NCBI GenBank assembly: GCA_041748175.1
Contig: JBGTDU010000024.1
Span: forward strand, 1-8,735
Length of the DNA stretch: 8,735 bases
Reading direction: 5' to 3'
Source: JAHEJB01 sp041748175
GTDB lineage: Bacteria > Bacteroidota > Rhodothermia > Rhodothermales > Rubricoccaceae
The stretch's first letter is position 1. Every line of letters begins with the position of its first letter. The position numbers and the translations under genes are program-made. A model generated the notes under the pieces. It had not been told where the DNA came from. It saw only the letters and a list, made by a program, of their open reading frames with translations, and made no database searches. Shown here piece by piece: positions 5,843 through 8,735 of the stretch.

Positions 5843-5894
5843 GCAAGCCTCGTTTCAGCCGATACTGTCCGTTCCGTCACACGCACGCTTCGCC

Positions 5895-8438
5895 ATGTCG
5901 CTTCGTCGGTCGTCCCGCCGCGATTCGAATCGCTCGTACCACGTTCGCAAAAAGCGGCGCGGTCCTCTTGGGCGCTACTTCGGGGCGCTGCGCGATCCCA
6001 AAACGAAAACCTGGCGGAAGATCCTGCTCGCCGTCAGTGGGCTGCTGGTGGTCGGGTTGACTGCCGTGATTGGGCTCGCTGTCTACGTCGCCATTCTCAT
6101 CCCAACCACGCCGAGCGGCCTCGAACTTCAGCGTGCGGCGGAGGCCCGGCCGAGCATCGTGCTCGCGGCGAGCGGCGAGAAGCTGACGCAGTTCGAGGCG
6201 CCGTTCCGCGAGTGGGTTTCGCTCGATAACGTCCCGCAACACGTTGTGGATGCGCTTTTGGCGACGGAGGACCGCAAGTTCTACGACCACAACGGCATCG
6301 ATATCCGCAGAACGCTTGGAGCCGTTTGGCACTCTGTGACAGGCAACCGGGAGGGAGGATCGACCATCACCCAACAGCTCGCGCGTAACCTGTTCCCCGT
6401 GGAGATCGGCCGATCCGGGACCATCAAGCGGAAGATCCGCGAGATCATTGCGGCGGTCAAGATCGAGCGCGCACACACGAAGCGGGACATCCTGGAGGCC
6501 TACGTCAATACCGTTCCATTTCTTTACAATGCCACCGGCGTAGAGCGTGCTGCACAAACCTATTTCAGCAAGTCCGCAACGCAACTGACGGTCTCGGAAG
6601 GCGCGACGCTCGTGGCCATGCTCAAGGGGCCGGACTATTACAACCCCGTCCGTCATCCCCAACGCGCCACCGAGCGGCGAAACCTTGTGCTGCGCCTGAT
6701 GGCGGAGCAGGGCGATCTGGACGCGAGCGAGCTGGAGCGCCTCCGTGGCAGCGATCTTGGCCTGAACTTTCGGCGCTTGCCCGGCAACGAAAGCCTTGCC
6801 CCGCACTTTACGGCCGCTGTGCGCGTGAGGATGGAAGCGTGGGCCGCGCGGAATGGCTACGATCTCGAAGCGGATGGCCTGGTCATCCGCACGACGCTGG
6901 ATCTGGGAATGCAGCGTGTGGCCGAGGACGCTGTCCGCGAACAGGCGGCGCGGCTTCAAGCGGTTGCCGATGTGGAGTGGAGCAGAAGCGGGATGCCTTC
7001 GCTTGGGAACGCGGACGCCTACGCTCGCTATCGTTCGGGCGTAGAGCCATTCGGTTATTTCTGGCGGACGCGGTCGGCGGTCGTGGAGCGCCACATACGC
7101 CGTTCGGATGATTTTCGCAACGACGTTGAAGGCGGTCGCTCGGAGGCCGAAGTCATGGCGGAGCTCCAACGGAATGCCGCCTACATGGATTCCCTGCGCA
7201 CCGTCGCGACGCGATTGGAAGCTGGATTCGTGGCGGTCGAGCCTTCCTCCGGAGACGTCCGTGCGTGGGTTGGCAGCCGCGATTTCGCGCTTGATGAGTT
7301 CGACCACGTGGCCGTCGCGCGTCGACAGCCCGGCTCCACGTTCAAGCCGTTCGTGTACGCCGCTGCCCTCCAGCGTGGATATTCCCCGCTCGACCTGATT
7401 ACCGATGAGGCCGTCACGATTAACCTCGGCGGCGGACGGACGTGGCGCGCAACGAACAGTGGTAGCCTGGGTTCCGGCGCGGAATTGACGCTGGCTGACG
7501 GATTGGCCTACTCCAAAAACACGATCACCGTTCAGCTTATGGACGAGATTGGCCCGGCCCGCGTGGCGCTGCTCGCTCGCCAGATGGGCATCAGCGATAG
7601 CGATCTCGACGCCGTTCCGTCGCTTGCGCTGGGCACGAGCCCGGTCACCCTGTTGGAGATGGTCTCGGCCTACGGTACGATCGCGAACGAGGGCCTCCGG
7701 CGCGTGCCGCGCTTGGTCACGCGAATCGAAACAGCCAATGGCCATGTCCTCGAAGCGTTCGGTGGGCAGGGTGGGCAGGTCCTCACCCGTAGCGACGCAC
7801 GCACGCTTATTGACATGATGCGCGGCGTCGTCGACAGAGGGACCGGGCGCGGCATTCGCGACTGGGGCGTGGTTGGCGATGTCGCCGGGAAGACCGGCAC
7901 AACACAGCGCAACGCCGACGGCTGGTTCATCCTGATGCACCCCAATCTCGTCGCGGGATCCTGGGTAGGATTCAATGACCAGCAAGTTGCTTTCCGGTCG
8001 AACTATTGGGGCCAGGGCGCGCACAATGCGCTCTTCGTCGTTGGCCAGTTCTTCCGGGATTATCAGAGCAGGCTTCCCGACAGTCGATTCCCCGATCCTC
8101 CCAACTATGGCCAGATCCCCGACTCGACCTATGCCAGCGCAGATTCCGTCTACGAGTGGATCGACCGATTCTTCCGCGGCGATTCGATGGGGTACGAACC
8201 CCTTGAGGATCTGCGGTTCGAGGACTTCGACCACACAGAATTCGATGCAGAGACGTACGAGGAGACGTTCGGCCAAACGGAAGAAATCGACGTGGGCGAT
8301 CCCTACGAGCGCCTTCAGAATGCAACGCTCGCCGACGATCCGTCCATCGTCGATCCGGTTGAGCCGGACTTTCAATCCGTGCCGATTCCGCAACGAGGGA
8401 GTGGGCGCTATGACGATGGGGGTGGGCAGAGGCCATAG
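5895..8438 (+). CDS. Class A penicillin-binding protein (PBP1A type)
   Basis: A bifunctional peptidoglycan synthase anchored in the inner membrane: the glycosyltransferase domain (GT51) polymerises lipid II and the transpeptidase domain cross-links the peptides. From the ATG at 5895 it has 847 residues, usual for PBP1A. A basic cytosolic tail precedes one membrane segment at about 43-68. GT51 motifs are all present: EDRKFYDHNGID (Glu125), GGSTITQQLARN (154-165), RKIRE (179-183), RDILEAYVN (197-205) and ERAAQTYFSK. Transpeptidase motifs are STFK (Ser481, Lys484), SKN (540-542) and KTGT (666-669). After about residue 725 comes an acidic, apparently disordered tail ending GGGQRP. The frame is open back to an ATG at 5763, but those 44 extra residues would overlap the divergent gene's start and look non-coding; the tail and membrane segment fit a start at 5895. 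No Shine-Dalgarno. The gene is commonly called mrcA, ponA or pbp1a; I leave the symbol open. Confidence 0.93.
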   Translation: MSLRRSSRRDSNRSYHVRKKRRGPLGRYFGALRDPKTKTWRKILLAVSGLLVVGLTAVIGLAVYVAILIPTTPSGLELQRAAEARPSIVLAASGEKLTQFEAPFREWVSLDNVPQHVVDALLATEDRKFYDHNGIDIRRTLGAVWHSVTGNREGGSTITQQLARNLFPVEIGRSGTIKRKIREIIAAVKIERAHTKRDILEAYVNTVPFLYNATGVERAAQTYFSKSATQLTVSEGATLVAMLKGPDYYNPVRHPQRATERRNLVLRLMAEQGDLDASELERLRGSDLGLNFRRLPGNESLAPHFTAAVRVRMEAWAARNGYDLEADGLVIRTTLDLGMQRVAEDAVREQAARLQAVADVEWSRSGMPSLGNADAYARYRSGVEPFGYFWRTRSAVVERHIRRSDDFRNDVEGGRSEAEVMAELQRNAAYMDSLRTVATRLEAGFVAVEPSSGDVRAWVGSRDFALDEFDHVAVARRQPGSTFKPFVYAAALQRGYSPLDLITDEAVTINLGGGRTWRATNSGSLGSGAELTLADGLAYSKNTITVQLMDEIGPARVALLARQMGISDSDLDAVPSLALGTSPVTLLEMVSAYGTIANEGLRRVPRLVTRIETANGHVLEAFGGQGGQVLTRSDARTLIDMMRGVVDRGTGRGIRDWGVVGDVAGKTGTTQRNADGWFILMHPNLVAGSWVGFNDQQVAFRSNYWGQGAHNALFVVGQFFRDYQSRLPDSRFPDPPNYGQIPDSTYASADSVYEWIDRFFRGDSMGYEPLEDLRFEDFDHTEFDAETYEETFGQTEEIDVGDPYERLQNATLADDPSIVDPVEPDFQSVPIPQRGSGRYDDGGGQRP

Positions 8439-8471
8439 ACTCGGAACGGCTGGCGCCTTGCCCTGCCGCAG

Positions 8472-8477
8472 TATACT
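8472..8477 (+). promoter_or_regulatory. Possible -10 element of the Reg_prop gene
   Basis: TATACT matches the housekeeping -10 consensus TATAAT in five of six bases and lies 24 bases before the ATG at 8502. It stands out because the surrounding DNA is very GC-rich. No convincing -35 was found at 16-18 bases upstream; a TTGCCC at 8458-8463 is too close. It suggests the downstream gene is transcribed separately from the PBP gene. Confidence 0.25.
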
Positions 8478-8501
8478 TAGCGCCCCGCCCTGCGCACTCC
8501 G

Positions 8502-8735
8502 ATGCTCCGGCTGACCCTCCTCGTCCTTCTGCTGCTCGCCGCCGTTCCCGCCTCTGCGCAGGGGTATGCCGTCGAGACGTACGGCGTGGCGGAAGGACTG
8601 GGGGGCGTCACCGACCTCGCCCTTGACGGCGACGACCTGCTCTGGCTCGCTTCGCCCCGCGGGCTCGTGCGCTACGACGGGGCCCGGCTGCGGGCGATCC
8701 CGCTGCCCGGACTCGACGGCGTGCCGGTGCTGATG
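8502..8735 (+). CDS. Reg_prop propeller protein, 3'-truncated by window edge
   Basis: The first 78 codons of a gene that continues beyond the window. Residues 1-20 are a Sec signal peptide (MLRLTLLVLLLLAAVPASAQ, cleavage likely before or after the final Gln). What follows fits a two-component-regulator propeller (Reg_prop) blade: AEGLGGVTDLALDGDDLLWLASPRG, then GLVRYDGARLRAIP, matching the family pattern of a D-x-LW(I/L)A-x-x-x-GL-x-RYDG repeat. In known proteins such blades form a periplasmic sensor in front of a histidine kinase, a hybrid two-component system, or a DNA-binding or cyclase output; the output domain here is outside the window, so the full function cannot be named. This segment is much richer in G+C (about 73% over 8521-8700 by hand count) than the genes to its left. 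It begins 63 bases after the PBP stop on the same strand. No Shine-Dalgarno is seen. Confidence 0.75.
   Translation, partial: MLRLTLLVLLLLAAVPASAQGYAVETYGVAEGLGGVTDLALDGDDLLWLASPRGLVRYDGARLRAIPLPGLDGVPVLM

Noticed and set aside
5763..5894. N-terminal extension of the PBP to the ATG at 5763
   Set aside because: The extra 44 residues do not resemble a PBP N-terminus, and the region carries the divergent gene's start and promoter-like sites; the ATG at 5895 leads straight into the expected basic tail and membrane segment.
5877..8393. An 838-codon open frame on the minus strand opposite the PBP gene
   Set aside because: Its codons lie exactly opposite the PBP codons, so its stops could only come from the sense codons TTA, CTA and TCA, which GC-rich genes avoid. 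It shows no protein motifs, while the plus-strand frame has every PBP motif.
8439..8471. Terminator after the PBP gene
   Set aside because: Short GC-rich self-complementary words (GGCGCC) occur, but there is no stable stem followed by a T-run.

Overview
The window reads as chromosomal DNA from a member of the Bacteroidota/Rhodothermota side of the FCB group. The best evidence is a secreted protein ending in a type IX secretion (T9SS) sorting domain with the YPNP motif, a system largely confined to these phyla. Supporting signs are a probable periplasmic-propeller (Reg_prop) gene at the right edge, few recognisable Shine-Dalgarno sequences, and sites resembling the Bacteroidota -7 promoter element. 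Base composition is mostly 55-67% G+C, which fits Rhodothermota-like lineages better than low-GC Bacteroidia. The assignment to phylum is inference; no rRNA or other phylogenetic marker was compared.

Layout from left to right: (1) the 3' four-fifths of argS, arginyl-tRNA synthetase, cut by the window edge; (2) ftsX, the membrane subunit of the FtsEX cell-division complex, same strand; (3) a roughly 400-base spacer holding a previously easy-to-miss 54-codon reading frame on the minus strand with a good Shine-Dalgarno; (4) a secreted FG-GAP/integrin-alpha-like beta-propeller protein with a T9SS tail; (5) on the minus strand, overlapping it tail to tail by 27 bases, a lipoprotein with a GH113-like (beta-mannanase family) TIM barrel; (6) divergently from that, a class A penicillin-binding protein (PBP1A-type, transglycosylase plus transpeptidase); (7) the first 78 codons of a secreted or membrane-anchored Reg_prop protein running off the right edge.

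Functionally, the window mixes housekeeping genes (argS), cell-envelope growth and division (ftsX, PBP1A) and surface/secreted proteins (T9SS propeller, GH113-like lipoprotein). Nothing shows they form one pathway, and strand switches break the window into at least four transcription units: argS-ftsX (+), small ORF (-), propeller (+), GH113-like (-), PBP (+), then probably a separate unit for the Reg_prop gene.

The most unusual non-coding signal is degenerate 7-base-period repeats at gene borders. Purine-rich heptads begin immediately after the stop codons of argS and ftsX. Pyrimidine-rich heptads, the inverted counterparts, precede ftsX (ending exactly at its start codon) and the propeller gene. 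Both spacers therefore share one architecture: purine array, variable middle, inverted pyrimidine array. The second spacer carries the small minus-strand ORF as possible cargo. No phage genes, transposase, CRISPR array, tRNA or rRNA was seen.
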